Source: an uncultured Anaerolineaceae bacterium (GTDB lineage Bacteria; Chloroflexota; Anaerolineae; Anaerolineales; Anaerolineaceae). From it: DNA of 50,383 nucleotides. The notes under the pieces were generated by a model. That model had not been told where the DNA came from. It did no database searches and saw only the letters and a program-made list of their open reading frames with translations. The stretch is from positions 1 through 50,383 of the forward strand of contig CAKMKJ010000054.1 in NCBI GenBank assembly GCA_927443345.1. Reading direction: 5' to 3'. Within the stretch, counting starts at the first letter, position 1; every line of letters begins with the position of its first letter. The position numbers and the translations under genes were made by a program. Positions 34,406 through 43,121 of this stretch are shown here, in pieces.

Positions 34406-35068
34406 ATGACACAAAAGAGAACATTACAAGCGGTTTTATGGGATATGGACGGTGTGATCGTGGATACTTATGAAGGACATTTTGTTTCATGGAAACAAGC
34501 TTTGGATGAAGTGGGGCAATCTTATGATGAAGATACCTTTCGACATACCTTTGGCATGAACAATCGTTTGATCATGGCTACTGTGTTTGGCCGTGAGCTT
34601 GAAGAAGATTTAATCCAGAAGGTGAGTGATCGCAAAGAAGAGATTTTCAGGCGGGATATCAAGGGCAAGGTTCAAATGCTGCCCGGTGTGCCCCAATGGC
34701 TTGACCAATTCAAAGATATGAACTTGAAGCAGGCTGTGGCATCCTCAGCACCGCAAGCCAATATTGATGCATTACTGACTGAGCTAAAAATCAGAGATTA
34801 TTTTCAGGCAGAAGCAGAAGGCGCGACGCTCAAAGGCAAGCCTGACCCCGCGGTCTTTCTGCTGGCAGCCAAACTGCTGGGCGTGGACCCAATCAACTGC
34901 CTGGTGATCGAAGATTCCATCGCCGGGGTGCAGGCGGCCAAAAGCGCCAGCTGTCAGTGTGTGGCGGTGCTGACCACCAACCCGGCTAGTTCCCTGACTC
35001 TGGCGGATTTAATCGTCAAGGATTTATCTTGTTTAACTATTGAGCTGGTAAACGCACTTTTTGATTAA
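34406..35068 (+). CDS. HAD superfamily hydrolase, beta-phosphoglucomutase-like
   Basis: A 220-residue cytoplasmic phosphatase or mutase. It has motif I DMDGVIVDT, motif II SSAPQANI, the Lys of motif III in LKGKPDPAVF and motif IV VIEDSIAGVQAA. The helical cap between motifs I and II is of the C1 type. Members hydrolyse sugar phosphates or isomerise them; substrate is not predictable. The start has a poor ribosome site (GAAGG abutting ATG). A strong hairpin follows at 35111-35156. Confidence 0.9.
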   Translation: MTQKRTLQAVLWDMDGVIVDTYEGHFVSWKQALDEVGQSYDEDTFRHTFGMNNRLIMATVFGRELEEDLIQKVSDRKEEIFRRDIKGKVQMLPGVPQWLDQFKDMNLKQAVASSAPQANIDALLTELKIRDYFQAEAEGATLKGKPDPAVFLLAAKLLGVDPINCLVIEDSIAGVQAAKSASCQCVAVLTTNPASSLTLADLIVKDLSCLTIELVNALFD

Positions 35069-35110
35069 TCATTTGTATTTCTTATGTCTGTTGAAAACTA
35101 CCCATAAATG

Positions 35111-35156
35111 ACAAGCAGAGCCCCGCAGATTTTGAAATCCGCAGGGCTCTGCTTGT
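35111..35156. terminator. Long hairpin between convergent genes
   Basis: Arms of about 21 bases (35111-35131 with 35136-35156, G-U pairs and few mismatches) with a very short loop. It separates the HAD gene from the MetV-MetF gene. No T tract, so it may act as a bidirectional block. Confidence 0.6.
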
Positions 35157-35158
35157 AA

Positions 35159-36586
35159 CTATCTCAATCCGCTGTCTTTGATCAACCGCGGAACGATGGA
35201 TTCCCAGCCGACCGCCATGAAGTGGATACCGCGCACGCCGGGCAGGGCTTTGACTTTATCAATCAGCTCAAGTGTGATCTGCACGGATTCCTCTTTGGGG
35301 TCGGCGGATGCTTCCATACGTTGGATGAGCCAATCGGGAATCTTGACGCCAGGCACCTGGCGCATGGCATAAGCTGCTTTGATGCTGCGTATAGGTGAAA
35401 TACCTGCCAGGATGGGTACTCGCCGGGTGACCTCGCGGCGTTCAAGCGCTTCAAGATACTGTTGAAATCCATCATAATCATAGATCAAATTGGTCTGCAT
35501 GAACTGTGCACCCGCATTGACTTTTTTCTCTTCGCGCATCGCCTGGATGAGCGGGGTGGAGGCGTAAGGGCTGCCTGCCGCACCGATAAAGACCTGCGGC
35601 GCGCACTTGATCTCGCGGCAATCTAAAAATTGGGCTTCATCGCGCATGCGGCGGATGATCCACATCGCCTGGATGGCGTCTATGTCCCAAATGTCCATGC
35701 GTCCGTTGGGGCCGGGGCCGAGCCGGGGATGGTCACCGGTCAAGCACAATATATTGCGGATGCCCAGTGCGCTCGCGCCCAGCACTTCGCCTTGCAGCCC
35801 CATACGTGTTCGGTCGCGGGCCGCGATCTGCAGCACCGGTTCGACGCCATTTTGCAGCGCAATAAGAGAACAAGCCAGTGACGACATGCGCGGGGTGGAG
35901 GAGGGGTTGTCGGTGAAATTGACTGCATCCACACACTCTTTGAGCATCAGGATCTTCTTGACCAGATCATCCGGGCTGGCAGAAAGGGGTGGTGCAATCT
36001 CTGCTGTGATGGCGAATTTGCCGTCACTCAAAAGCTGCTCAAGATGGGATACAGGCACGTGCAGCGGCGCAGGGTGGGGCAGAGAATCACCCTGCCACCA
36101 ATCAGGCTGGCGGATTTCCTTGAAAAAATCATGCCATTTCTGTTTGCGGATTTCGGGAGTGCTGCGCATGTAGCGGCTAATGGCCTTGATGCCACCGTGT
36201 TTGCGCAGATTGTTCCACCCATCAGGCTGTGGGGAGGTGCCTACCTTATCCCAATCGAGGGGAGGGAGTACTTCCATTAATTCATCGAGGCGCCCGTACT
36301 TTTCGGCGCGTTCGTAGATCTTGTACCATACGCAGGGTCGGGTCTCGTCCACATAACAGTGTTCGGGGGTTGAGCCGCCGCAGGGTCCGTTGCGCAGCCC
36401 TTTGGGGCATTCCATGGGGCAGATCAGGGCGGTTTCTTGAAGGAGGCAGTTTCCACACATGCGGCAGCCAAAGAGGGCTCCCTTTATCGTCCGTTCGAGG
36501 GTCTCTTCAATTTTTTGGCCGACGGTGCGATTCTTGAATGGGTAATACGCCTGCTGCCAGCGTCTGGCGGGGGTAAAACCGGGCAT
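35159..36586 (-). CDS. Fused MetV-MetF methylenetetrahydrofolate reductase
   Basis: A 475-residue protein. The N-terminal part (about 1-130) matches the MetV/MTHFR C-terminal-like domain with eight cysteines (C41, C44, C47, C56, C60, C69, C77, C85), fit to bind zinc or iron-sulfur clusters. The rest (about 185-470) is a MetF-type TIM barrel with FAITAEIAPP, NFTDNPSS, LCLTGDHP and QTNLIYDYDGF. In acetogens MetV and MetF are separate partners; here they are one chain. It should reduce methylene- to methyl-tetrahydrofolate for methionine or C1 metabolism. ATG at 36586 follows GGAGG with ideal spacing; the upstream TTG is not preferred. Confidence 0.9.
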   Translation of the reverse strand: MPGFTPARRWQQAYYPFKNRTVGQKIEETLERTIKGALFGCRMCGNCLLQETALICPMECPKGLRNGPCGGSTPEHCYVDETRPCVWYKIYERAEKYGRLDELMEVLPPLDWDKVGTSPQPDGWNNLRKHGGIKAISRYMRSTPEIRKQKWHDFFKEIRQPDWWQGDSLPHPAPLHVPVSHLEQLLSDGKFAITAEIAPPLSASPDDLVKKILMLKECVDAVNFTDNPSSTPRMSSLACSLIALQNGVEPVLQIAARDRTRMGLQGEVLGASALGIRNILCLTGDHPRLGPGPNGRMDIWDIDAIQAMWIIRRMRDEAQFLDCREIKCAPQVFIGAAGSPYASTPLIQAMREEKKVNAGAQFMQTNLIYDYDGFQQYLEALERREVTRRVPILAGISPIRSIKAAYAMRQVPGVKIPDWLIQRMEASADPKEESVQITLELIDKVKALPGVRGIHFMAVGWESIVPRLIKDSGLR

Positions 36587-36648
36587 GTGCGTCCTCCAGG
36601 ATTCCGAATTGGACAATTATACAATACTTATCAATATGTCCGATTTTC

Positions 36649-37101
36649 TTAAATATCTTCTTGAAACCTTTCGCGGAGCCATTTCAAGGCATCTCCAGGG
36701 GTGCCGATTCGCAATCCGGCCCGAAGGGCGACTTGAGGGTTGTCTAGAAAATGTTTCGTGTTCAGAGTGACCAGAAATTCGGTTTTGGCATTCGCTGCTG
36801 CGACGAGAATGGGAACATCGGCAGGATGAGAAATCCAATCAAGGTGTTGCAAGACATCCATTTTTGATGGGTCGCGCACAATTTTGATTTGGGATTGCAG
36901 GATCATCTCTCGGGCATAATTCAAGATTTTAGGAATTTTTCGAGCGATGTTGCGCTCAATTTCAATGATGACCTGTTCTGAAATGGTGATCCTGATTTTT
37001 TTATCCTCTGACAAAAGTAAAAGTACCCTTGAAGAGCCTTGTGACGGGATAATACCTGCCATGAGGACACTGCTATCGAGAAATAGTTCAGGGATGGGCA
37101 T
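36649..37101 (-). CDS. PIN domain toxin (VapC-like)
   Basis: A 150-residue PIN domain ribonuclease. Acidic residues are in LFLDSSVLM near the N-terminus, EQVIIEIERN and HPADVPILVAAANAKTEFLVTLNTKHF near the C-terminus. The start at 37101 gives a normal PIN N-terminus and overlaps the AbrB-type antitoxin gene by 14 bases (37088-37101). An upstream alternative would add 25 unrelated residues. Paired with an AbrB antitoxin, it should cleave RNA when the antitoxin is degraded. Confidence 0.85.
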   Translation of the reverse strand: MPIPELFLDSSVLMAGIIPSQGSSRVLLLLSEDKKIRITISEQVIIEIERNIARKIPKILNYAREMILQSQIKIVRDPSKMDVLQHLDWISHPADVPILVAAANAKTEFLVTLNTKHFLDNPQVALRAGLRIGTPGDALKWLRERFQEDI

Positions 37102-37357
37102 AGCGGTCCTGGTAATAGCGTTCACGTTCCTCATCCAACCCATTAAGCAGTTCGTCAAGTGAGATGTTTTCTGCATCGAGAACCGTGGTTAATTTATCAC
37201 CAAGACGCTTGATTTCAGAACGTTTCGGTGTCAACAAGAAGGAGCCATCTCCCATGTCAATCAAAGAAAAAACATCTCCCTCGTTGAGATCATATTTGTT
37301 GCGAAGATTAACCGGCAGGGTAATGCTTCCCTTGCTGCGAATTTGAATATTTGCCAT
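37088..37357 (-). CDS. AbrB/SpoVT-type antitoxin
   Basis: An 89-residue protein with the swapped-hairpin AbrB motif IQIRSKGSITLPVNLRNKYDLNEGDVFSLIDMGDG in its first half and an acidic helical tail that would bind the toxin. AAGGAGAAT on the minus strand precedes the start. It overlaps the toxin gene. A small inverted repeat at 37373-37385 just upstream may be its operator. Confidence 0.88.
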   Translation of the reverse strand: MANIQIRSKGSITLPVNLRNKYDLNEGDVFSLIDMGDGSFLLTPKRSEIKRLGDKLTTVLDAENISLDELLNGLDEERERYYQDRYAHP

Positions 37358-37372
37358 CTGATATTCTCCTTA

Positions 37373-37385
37373 TCCGAAAATCGGA
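37373..37385. promoter_or_regulatory. Small inverted repeat upstream of AbrB antitoxin
   Basis: TCCGA-AAA-TCGGA, 15 bases before the antitoxin start. Possible autorepression site; the arms are only five bases. Confidence 0.3.
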
Positions 37386-37435
37386 AATGCAGAATAATTA
37401 TACTCCAGAAGTGACATTTTAGCCAAAAAAATCTC

Positions 37436-37463
37436 TTGACAATCCGCCATTTTGATTTATACT
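37436..37463 (+). promoter_or_regulatory. Sigma-70-type promoter for TetR/nitroreductase genes
   Basis: Consensus TTGACA at 37436-37441, a 16-base spacer and TATACT at 37458-37463, 36 bases before the TetR start. TACTG...CAGTA arms just downstream may be the repressor's own site. Confidence 0.75.
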
Positions 37464-37499
37464 AATACTGTAAGCTAACACCAGTAATTAAGAGGAAAT

Positions 37500-38123
37500 A
37501 TGTCACCAAGACCAAAAGGACGCACCATCAAGTCTGATTTACGCGAACGGATTATTGAGGCTGCCTGGGAACAGATTTCGCGAGAGGGTGCACCGGCACT
37601 CTCACTGCGTGCAATCGCGCGAGATTTAGACATTGCCGCTCCCTCCATCTATAACTACTTTGTCGACCGGGATGCACTGGTTACAGCATTGATCCTGGAA
37701 GCCTACGAATCGCTTGCTTTACACCAGAAAATGGCAAATGATGCGTTGCCAGTTCAAGACCTGCACGCCCGTCTGGTTTCAATTGGCAATGCTTATCGCG
37801 ATTGGGCGGTGACTTATCCACAGCGCTATCTGCTGATTTTTGGCACACCCATCCCTGGCTATGTCGCTCCGTTGGAAACTATCGCGCCAATCGCTGCAAG
37901 GTCGCTTCACGCATTGATCAGTGTAGTCGAAAGTTTCCACCTTGCAGGAAGATTAAAGGTCGCTAATCTCGACGATCAGACCATTGCTGTATTGATCTGG
38001 ACGCGAGTGCATGGGCTGGTTTTAGTAGAGATTACGAATAATTTGCCGCCGATCTCTCCAAGTGGCAGCCAACTATTTGAAATTGAGTTCAGGTTGATTG
38101 TTGATCAATTCTTTGTGGATTAA
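37500..38123 (+). CDS. TetR family regulator with WHG-type C-terminal domain
   Basis: A 207-residue repressor. The helix-turn-helix is LSLRAIARDLDIAAPSIYNYF (about 39-59). The C-terminal half contains RVHGLVLVEI, the hallmark of the WHG (TetR_C_13-like) subfamily. A consensus promoter lies 36 bases upstream and AGAGGA provides the ribosome site. The next gene is a nitroreductase-like lipoprotein 33 bases downstream, its probable target. Confidence 0.9.
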   Translation: MSPRPKGRTIKSDLRERIIEAAWEQISREGAPALSLRAIARDLDIAAPSIYNYFVDRDALVTALILEAYESLALHQKMANDALPVQDLHARLVSIGNAYRDWAVTYPQRYLLIFGTPIPGYVAPLETIAPIAARSLHALISVVESFHLAGRLKVANLDDQTIAVLIWTRVHGLVLVEITNNLPPISPSGSQLFEIEFRLIVDQFFVD

Positions 38124-38156
38124 TTTCTGTTTGGATGAAAAAAGGTTAGGAGAAAA

Positions 38157-39245
38157 ATGTTACACAAAGTAATTGCACGTCGAGATTTATTGAAATTAGG
38201 CCTGGTTGCAGGCGGGGCAGTCTTACTCTCTGGCTGTCAGAAAGCAGTAAACATGGATTTTAGCACTTCTCAACTTCGCAGCTTTGATGCGTCCAATTCA
38301 AAAATGGTCGAGCTGGTTCGACTTGCAACGCTCGCTGCAAATGGACACAATACCCAACCCTGGAAGTTCAAGATCATTGGCGAAACGATAGAAATATATC
38401 CTGATACTTCTCGGCATCTGGCTGTGGTGGACCCTCAAGATAGAGAACAGTGGATTAGCCTGGGTTGCGCGTTGGAAAATTTGGTCATCGCGGCCAGGGC
38501 TACAGGATTTTTCAGTGAAATAAGATATCCCGATGATAAACAGAATTTTATCACCGTCAACTTATTACCTGACATAGCTGCAATTTCACCCTTGTTTGAT
38601 GCCATTCAAGTGCGCCAGAGTACGCGTTCTGAGTATCGCCAAGTGCAATTATCCAGTGATCTAATTGACCAGATACATTCTGCATCAACAGAACAAGGTG
38701 TTAAGCTTAAATTCATTGAAGATATTGCAGAGACAGAACGTGTTATTGATTATCTCAATGCCGGAAACTTAACGCAATATTCAGACAAAGCATATATTGA
38801 TGAATTAATCGCCTGGTTGCGGTTTAATAAGAAAGAAGCCGATGCAACCAGAGATGGATTGTATTCTAAATGTTCTGGAAATCCGTCTGTACCGCGCTTT
38901 TTGGGAGAGATGTTCGTTTCAGGCACCAAACCCCAAAGTCAGGCAAAAGCGGATGCCAAAAAGCTTCGCAGTTCTTCAGGCTCAATTATTTTTGCAACCG
39001 AAAATGACTCTTCAGAAGCATGGGTTCGCTGCGGACAGGCCTATGAACGCTTGTCGCTTCAACTGACAAGCCTTGATCTTAAGTCTGCCCTGCTCAATCA
39101 ACCCATCGAAATCCCTGAACTGAGAGCTGAGTTCCAGACGGCAATGGGTTTGGGTGAAAATCACCCGCAGCTTCTTCTGCGATATGGCATTGCCGATGCA
39201 GTGCCTTATTCGCTGCGCAGGCCTGTGGATGAAGTATTAATTTGA
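38157..39245 (+). CDS. Acg-like nitroreductase family protein, Tat lipoprotein
   Basis: A 362-residue exported protein. The N-terminus has a twin-arginine motif (ARRDLLKLG) and a lipobox LLSGC, so it should be exported folded and lipid-anchored at Cys27. NGHNTQPWKFKI and IRQSTR-like motif (VRQSTRSEYR) match the FMN-dependent Acg/nitroreductase family. Enzymatic activity at the outer face of the membrane is unproven. TAGGAGAAAA precedes the start. It forms an operon with the WHG-type TetR and ends at a strong terminator. Confidence 0.85.
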   Translation: MLHKVIARRDLLKLGLVAGGAVLLSGCQKAVNMDFSTSQLRSFDASNSKMVELVRLATLAANGHNTQPWKFKIIGETIEIYPDTSRHLAVVDPQDREQWISLGCALENLVIAARATGFFSEIRYPDDKQNFITVNLLPDIAAISPLFDAIQVRQSTRSEYRQVQLSSDLIDQIHSASTEQGVKLKFIEDIAETERVIDYLNAGNLTQYSDKAYIDELIAWLRFNKKEADATRDGLYSKCSGNPSVPRFLGEMFVSGTKPQSQAKADAKKLRSSSGSIIFATENDSSEAWVRCGQAYERLSLQLTSLDLKSALLNQPIEIPELRAEFQTAMGLGENHPQLLLRYGIADAVPYSLRRPVDEVLI

Positions 39246-39280
39246 GATAGGAAACGTAATGCATTTGATCTAATAAAATC

Positions 39281-39312
39281 AAACAGCCTTCGCCGTATTG
39301 AAGGCTGTTTTT
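39281..39312 (+). terminator. Rho-independent terminator
   Basis: Eleven-base arms (39281-39291 and 39300-39310) with an eight-base loop and a T5 run, 35 bases after the nitroreductase stop. It also reads as a terminator for the opposite strand. Confidence 0.88.
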
Positions 39313-39344
39313 GATCGAAAAATTAGCAATTTTAAATGGGATGG

Positions 39345-40877
39345 TTATTTTTCCACATTATCCATTTTTTGTAGCTTCCGGGCTTTCTTCTCCAACCATC
39401 CGCTTCCAAAGGTAAAGAAGATCATCCCTGCCAAACCGATCCAACCAGTCCAATCACCAAGACGAGAATTGAGTGTTCCCAACCCATTTCCTAATTGCAC
39501 TTCTGCAACCAGGGTTGCCTCGCCGCCTTCTGGAAAACTGGACAATGCCAGAATGTGCCCAAATGGATCAATGATGGCTGAGTTATAACCGCCATCGGCT
39601 TTGATCATGGCAACACGATTTTCGATGGCACGAAAAACAACGTGGCTGTAGTGTTTGTCAGCGATTGAGCCCCAATCATTGGAAGGAACAGCAATCAGTT
39701 GGGCACCTTGTCGTACCATTTTTCGGGTGGTGTCAGTGTAATCCAAGTCGTAGCAGATGATGGTTGCAAGTTTGCCAATAGTAGTATCGTAAACCGGATA
39801 GGTTCCGCGGCTCAAGCTGGTTTCTCCGCCAAACGTTACAGGGTGATCTTTTCCAAACACTCCCAGGAAATTGCCTTGCGGATCTATCACCGTGGCTTCA
39901 TTGCGGAAACCATTGTCCATAATTACAACATACCCGATGGCTAAATAAGTGTTAGTCTCCTGAGCCAACATGGCAAAATCAATCTGGGAAGAATCGACCT
40001 GCGGATCCCACAATAAAGCACCTTCTGGCCAAACGATGACCTTTGCGCCATCATTTGCGGCAGATTGAGTCTGTTCCACCATTCTGCTGCGAATGGAGGC
40101 AGCTTTTTCAACCAGGCTCTGATTCGCAGTGATAATGGGTGACACAGCCGGTTGAATGGCAGCTACTTTAATTGTTGATGTAGTATTAGGCAGATTGTAT
40201 TGCACCAGGCTGACCGCTATCCAAACACTAAAGATTGCAGCGGCAGACAGCACCCATCGTTTTGCAAGTGGGAAAGACATGGATACTTCATCAATTGAAA
40301 ATGACCACTTCTTATCGAGAAGCGCAATCACGAGCATGGCAAGTGACAAATTGATGAGCATAATCAACATCCCTAGACCGATTATCCCAAAAATGCTGAC
40401 TGGCTGAATAAGCCATAGTTGTCGATAAAGTGGGTATGCAGCAAAAGCCCAGGTTCCCGCAATCGGGATAAAGAGACGAATCATTTCACTGCCTGCCCAA
40501 CTGACGATTCCAGATGGAACAAACCAACGAAAACCCGTGTTGTTGTGAAATTTTCGCAAGCTGGATTCTGTTAAGAAGCTAAGAATTCCAACCGCCAAAG
40601 GCAGCCAGACCATAAAGCTGCCTGTTGGTGCAAAGACGGGGCCAAGGTAGCCTTGCAGCCAGACAAATATCGCCACTGCGGAAGCTAACGACGAGAGTCG
40701 TTTTGGCATGATGCGAAATTGTGCCACCTGCAAGGGAATCCAGCCAAAGAAAATTAATGGCCAGATTTCATAGGGGGGAAAAGCTAAAACAAAAGCCAAG
40801 CCGCTCAAGATGCTCAATACTAAACCAATAAAAATTCGAAGCGGGGTTGTTAGCTTAACAGAATTAACATTTTTCAT
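39345..40877 (-). CDS. lnt: Apolipoprotein N-acyltransferase-like protein
   Basis: A 510-residue membrane enzyme. The N-terminal 220 residues form six or more helices beginning with the family motif GLAFVLAFPPYEIWPL. The C-terminal carbon-nitrogen hydrolase domain has the catalytic triad E285 (VWPEGALLW), K343 (GKDHPVTFGGE) and C375 (IICYDLDY). Lnt adds the third acyl chain to lipoproteins. The window encodes at least two lipoproteins (38157 and 41744). It starts 31 bases after the PadR stop. The last 30 residues are a single helix plus basic tail. Confidence 0.88.
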   Translation of the reverse strand: MKNVNSVKLTTPLRIFIGLVLSILSGLAFVLAFPPYEIWPLIFFGWIPLQVAQFRIMPKRLSSLASAVAIFVWLQGYLGPVFAPTGSFMVWLPLAVGILSFLTESSLRKFHNNTGFRWFVPSGIVSWAGSEMIRLFIPIAGTWAFAAYPLYRQLWLIQPVSIFGIIGLGMLIMLINLSLAMLVIALLDKKWSFSIDEVSMSFPLAKRWVLSAAAIFSVWIAVSLVQYNLPNTTSTIKVAAIQPAVSPIITANQSLVEKAASIRSRMVEQTQSAANDGAKVIVWPEGALLWDPQVDSSQIDFAMLAQETNTYLAIGYVVIMDNGFRNEATVIDPQGNFLGVFGKDHPVTFGGETSLSRGTYPVYDTTIGKLATIICYDLDYTDTTRKMVRQGAQLIAVPSNDWGSIADKHYSHVVFRAIENRVAMIKADGGYNSAIIDPFGHILALSSFPEGGEATLVAEVQLGNGLGTLNSRLGDWTGWIGLAGMIFFTFGSGWLEKKARKLQKMDNVEK

Positions 40878-40908
40878 TTTTTCTCCATCAATTTTAAATT
40901 GAATTTGT

Positions 40909-41484
40909 TTACTTAGAGGAGTCCCCTAAAGTAGGAAGTGTGTAATTGTGATTTTCTATGGCATGAATAACTTTTGTCAGCCATTGAACCTGGCCGATGG
41001 TTTGGGCGACCCCAAAATCAGCAGTCAACATCCAAAAAAATTGATCGCGTGGGTCATCTTCTTTCATTTTTTCGCGATTATCATCTGGGATTTCTGTAAA
41101 TGCCTGCAGGCGCTGCTGGTAACCAGCAAGAAGGGTTCTCAAGTTGGTCAGTATTTTTTCATCCGTCATTTGTCCAGCAAAAAATAGTTGAATCAACCAT
41201 GCTATTCTTGTTTCACTATGGGGTTGAGGGGTTTCCAACCACCCCAAGAATTCATTTTGACCTTTTACGGTAATGGTATAAACCTTCCTTGGCGGTCGAG
41301 TTTCCTGAGAAATGGTCTCAACGGACAGCCAGCCATCAGCTTCCATGCGAAATAGTGTTTTATATATTTGAGATTGAACCGCTGGCCAGAAATGATTGAT
41401 TGAAATATCGATCATTTTTTTTAATTCATATCCAGTCATTGGTTCATAATTTAACAAGCCAAGTATTGCATGCTCAAGCGACAT
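40909..41484 (-). CDS. PadR family transcriptional regulator
   Basis: A 191-residue regulator. The winged helix is in ILGLLNYEPMTGYELKKMIDISINHFWPAVQSQIYKTLFRMEADGWL, and the C-terminal Vir-like domain is helical. It is the first gene of a pair with the lnt-like gene. A perfect 12-base palindrome GTTATATATAAC (41500-41511) lies 15 bases upstream of its start and may be its operator. Confidence 0.92.
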   Translation of the reverse strand: MSLEHAILGLLNYEPMTGYELKKMIDISINHFWPAVQSQIYKTLFRMEADGWLSVETISQETRPPRKVYTITVKGQNEFLGWLETPQPHSETRIAWLIQLFFAGQMTDEKILTNLRTLLAGYQQRLQAFTEIPDDNREKMKEDDPRDQFFWMLTADFGVAQTIGQVQWLTKVIHAIENHNYTLPTLGDSSK

Positions 41485-41499
41485 ATCAATATCCTCATA

Positions 41500-41511
41500 G
41501 TTATATATAAC
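41500..41511. promoter_or_regulatory. Palindrome upstream of padR, candidate operator
   Basis: A perfect 12-base AT-rich palindrome 15 bases upstream of the start, near the expected promoter. The remaining intergenic stretch to 41743 is AT-rich and shows no gene. Confidence 0.4.
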
Positions 41512-41743
41512 ACAATAGATATATTACCATGAGATTATAATATGTCAATAGCTTTTATGAATTGAATAAATTGAAGAGTATAAAAATATTGAATATTGGT
41601 CCAAAGAGAAATTGATTGCAAATATTCTGATTCTGTGGGTACATATTATTTGAAGTAACCGATGTTCCTGCACTGGCGTAAAACCCAGACTACTTGTTAT
41701 CGAGAAAAACGTTAAAAGGTTAAAGATACTTTATTGGCTAATA

Positions 41744-42568
41744 TTATTGTTTGGAACATGTTTTGCGCCATGCATCCAGCTCAAGGTTCTTTTGCAGCAG
41801 TGTCATTGAAGAATCTCTGGCAGTGGAACAATAATCCTCAATCCTCGTATATTCAATCACAAAAACAGTTTTCTTGGCTTCTATAAAAGGCTTGGCTTGA
41901 TTGCACCATCCCTGGTTGAAACAACTTTCAAGGATCAAAAAATCATACCAGGGTTCAAGCTCGCCAATTTGATCAGGATTATTCTTGAGCCCAGCAGCCA
42001 GACTTCTTTTATGGGCGGCATCCGCCAGCCATCGGTTGAATTTCAATTGATCTGAGGCTGTCAAATCAAAACCTGTTTCATTCTGATAGCCATCCACATT
42101 GTCAAACTCAACACCGTTAAACCCTTTTGATTGACACAGGTCAAGCCGGGCTTCCAGGATGGGGGCAAGCGCTTCCAGATCGCGGATATCCAACCAGTTT
42201 TCGCCTGGCCATCCCTGATATGCTTTGCCAACGATATCAGGTGGATATAAATCAACATCCAGGCGCCAATCTTCAACGGCACCAGCATTGATGTAACAAA
42301 TCACATATTTACCTTTTTGATGCAGTTGTTGAACAACGGCAGACTCGGTATCAAAAGCATCCAGTTCAAAGACATCCGCTTCAACATCAAGGTCTAACTC
42401 GCCGCTAAATTGAATTTGAAAGCTCATACCGGGAAGCGGAATCCATAGGTCATTTTTTAACGCAGGAGTAACAATGATAGTTTGATTATTTTGGATGGTA
42501 TTAAATGAACAACCTACCAAAGAGAGTGAAAAAATCAGGATACATGCTAGAAGAATGAAATGTTTCAA
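41744..42568 (-). CDS. GH114 family endo-alpha-1,4-polygalactosaminidase, lipoprotein
   Basis: A 274-residue secreted TIM-barrel hydrolase. The signal peptide ends in a lipobox LVGC (Cys20), so it is lipid-anchored. Domain landmarks FELDAFDT, YVICYINAGAVEDWR and GVEFDNVDGY match GH114/TM1410-like enzymes, where the acidic residues on the barrel are catalytic. It may degrade a galactosaminoglycan in the envelope or in biofilm. The start is TTG (minus strand 42568-42566), overlapping the upstream gene's stop by four bases (TTGA). The two are translationally coupled. Confidence 0.88.
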   Translation of the reverse strand: MKHFILLACILIFSLSLVGCSFNTIQNNQTIIVTPALKNDLWIPLPGMSFQIQFSGELDLDVEADVFELDAFDTESAVVQQLHQKGKYVICYINAGAVEDWRLDVDLYPPDIVGKAYQGWPGENWLDIRDLEALAPILEARLDLCQSKGFNGVEFDNVDGYQNETGFDLTASDQLKFNRWLADAAHKRSLAAGLKNNPDQIGELEPWYDFLILESCFNQGWCNQAKPFIEAKKTVFVIEYTRIEDYCSTARDSSMTLLQKNLELDAWRKTCSKQ

Positions 42569-43014
42569 TTTTTAGGTTTCCGTTTTTTATGCAATCCGAC
42601 AAGGTTGAACATAAAGCTAAAAAAAGTAGTGAGGAAAGTTAAAAGAAAGAAGAGAATGAAGATGTAAAAGGGCAGGTTGACGAGAGCGGTATACCGTCCT
42701 TCCGGGTTTTCTTGGGCGAGGTAGAGCACCCAGATCCAACCCGCCAGAGACAATAGTATCTGAATGCCATGTAGGAACATAAAGAGACGATAAAACCAGG
42801 CATTAACCTTCAAAGGTTTTTGACTCAAAAAATTAAAAAGACCCGTAAAAATAACAAATGCTGGATAACACACCCAGGAGAATTTTGCTTGAGTACCAAA
42901 TATATAAATGGAAAGTCCCAAAAATCCAACAGCCATTAACCCTAACAAGATGCTGATTTTCTCACTTTTTCCGCGCAGGGCTTCAATCAGGTTGAGGCTG
43001 TTGTTAGTTACCAT
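42565..43014 (-). CDS. Four-helix membrane protein, unknown function
   Basis: A 149-residue protein with four predicted transmembrane helices and a basic C-terminus (HKKRKPKN). No recognised family. It is directly upstream of, and coupled to, the GH114 lipoprotein gene, so it may help in the same envelope polysaccharide task. AGGATGC on the minus strand lies before the start at 43014. Confidence 0.65.
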   Translation of the reverse strand: MVTNNSLNLIEALRGKSEKISILLGLMAVGFLGLSIYIFGTQAKFSWVCYPAFVIFTGLFNFLSQKPLKVNAWFYRLFMFLHGIQILLSLAGWIWVLYLAQENPEGRYTALVNLPFYIFILFFLLTFLTTFFSFMFNLVGLHKKRKPKN

Positions 43015-43121
43015 AAAAGCATCCTTTCAAGTGTGTTAACATAATTATATCCAGTACGAGTACATTCAAGTCGGTTGATAAGTTATACTTAACCAAATCA
43101 TCCTTTTTTGAGGAGTTCATT

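Noticed and set aside
35605-36173. 188-codon plus-strand open frame opposite MetV-MetF
   Set aside because: Antisense shadow of a high-GC gene with clear MetF motifs.
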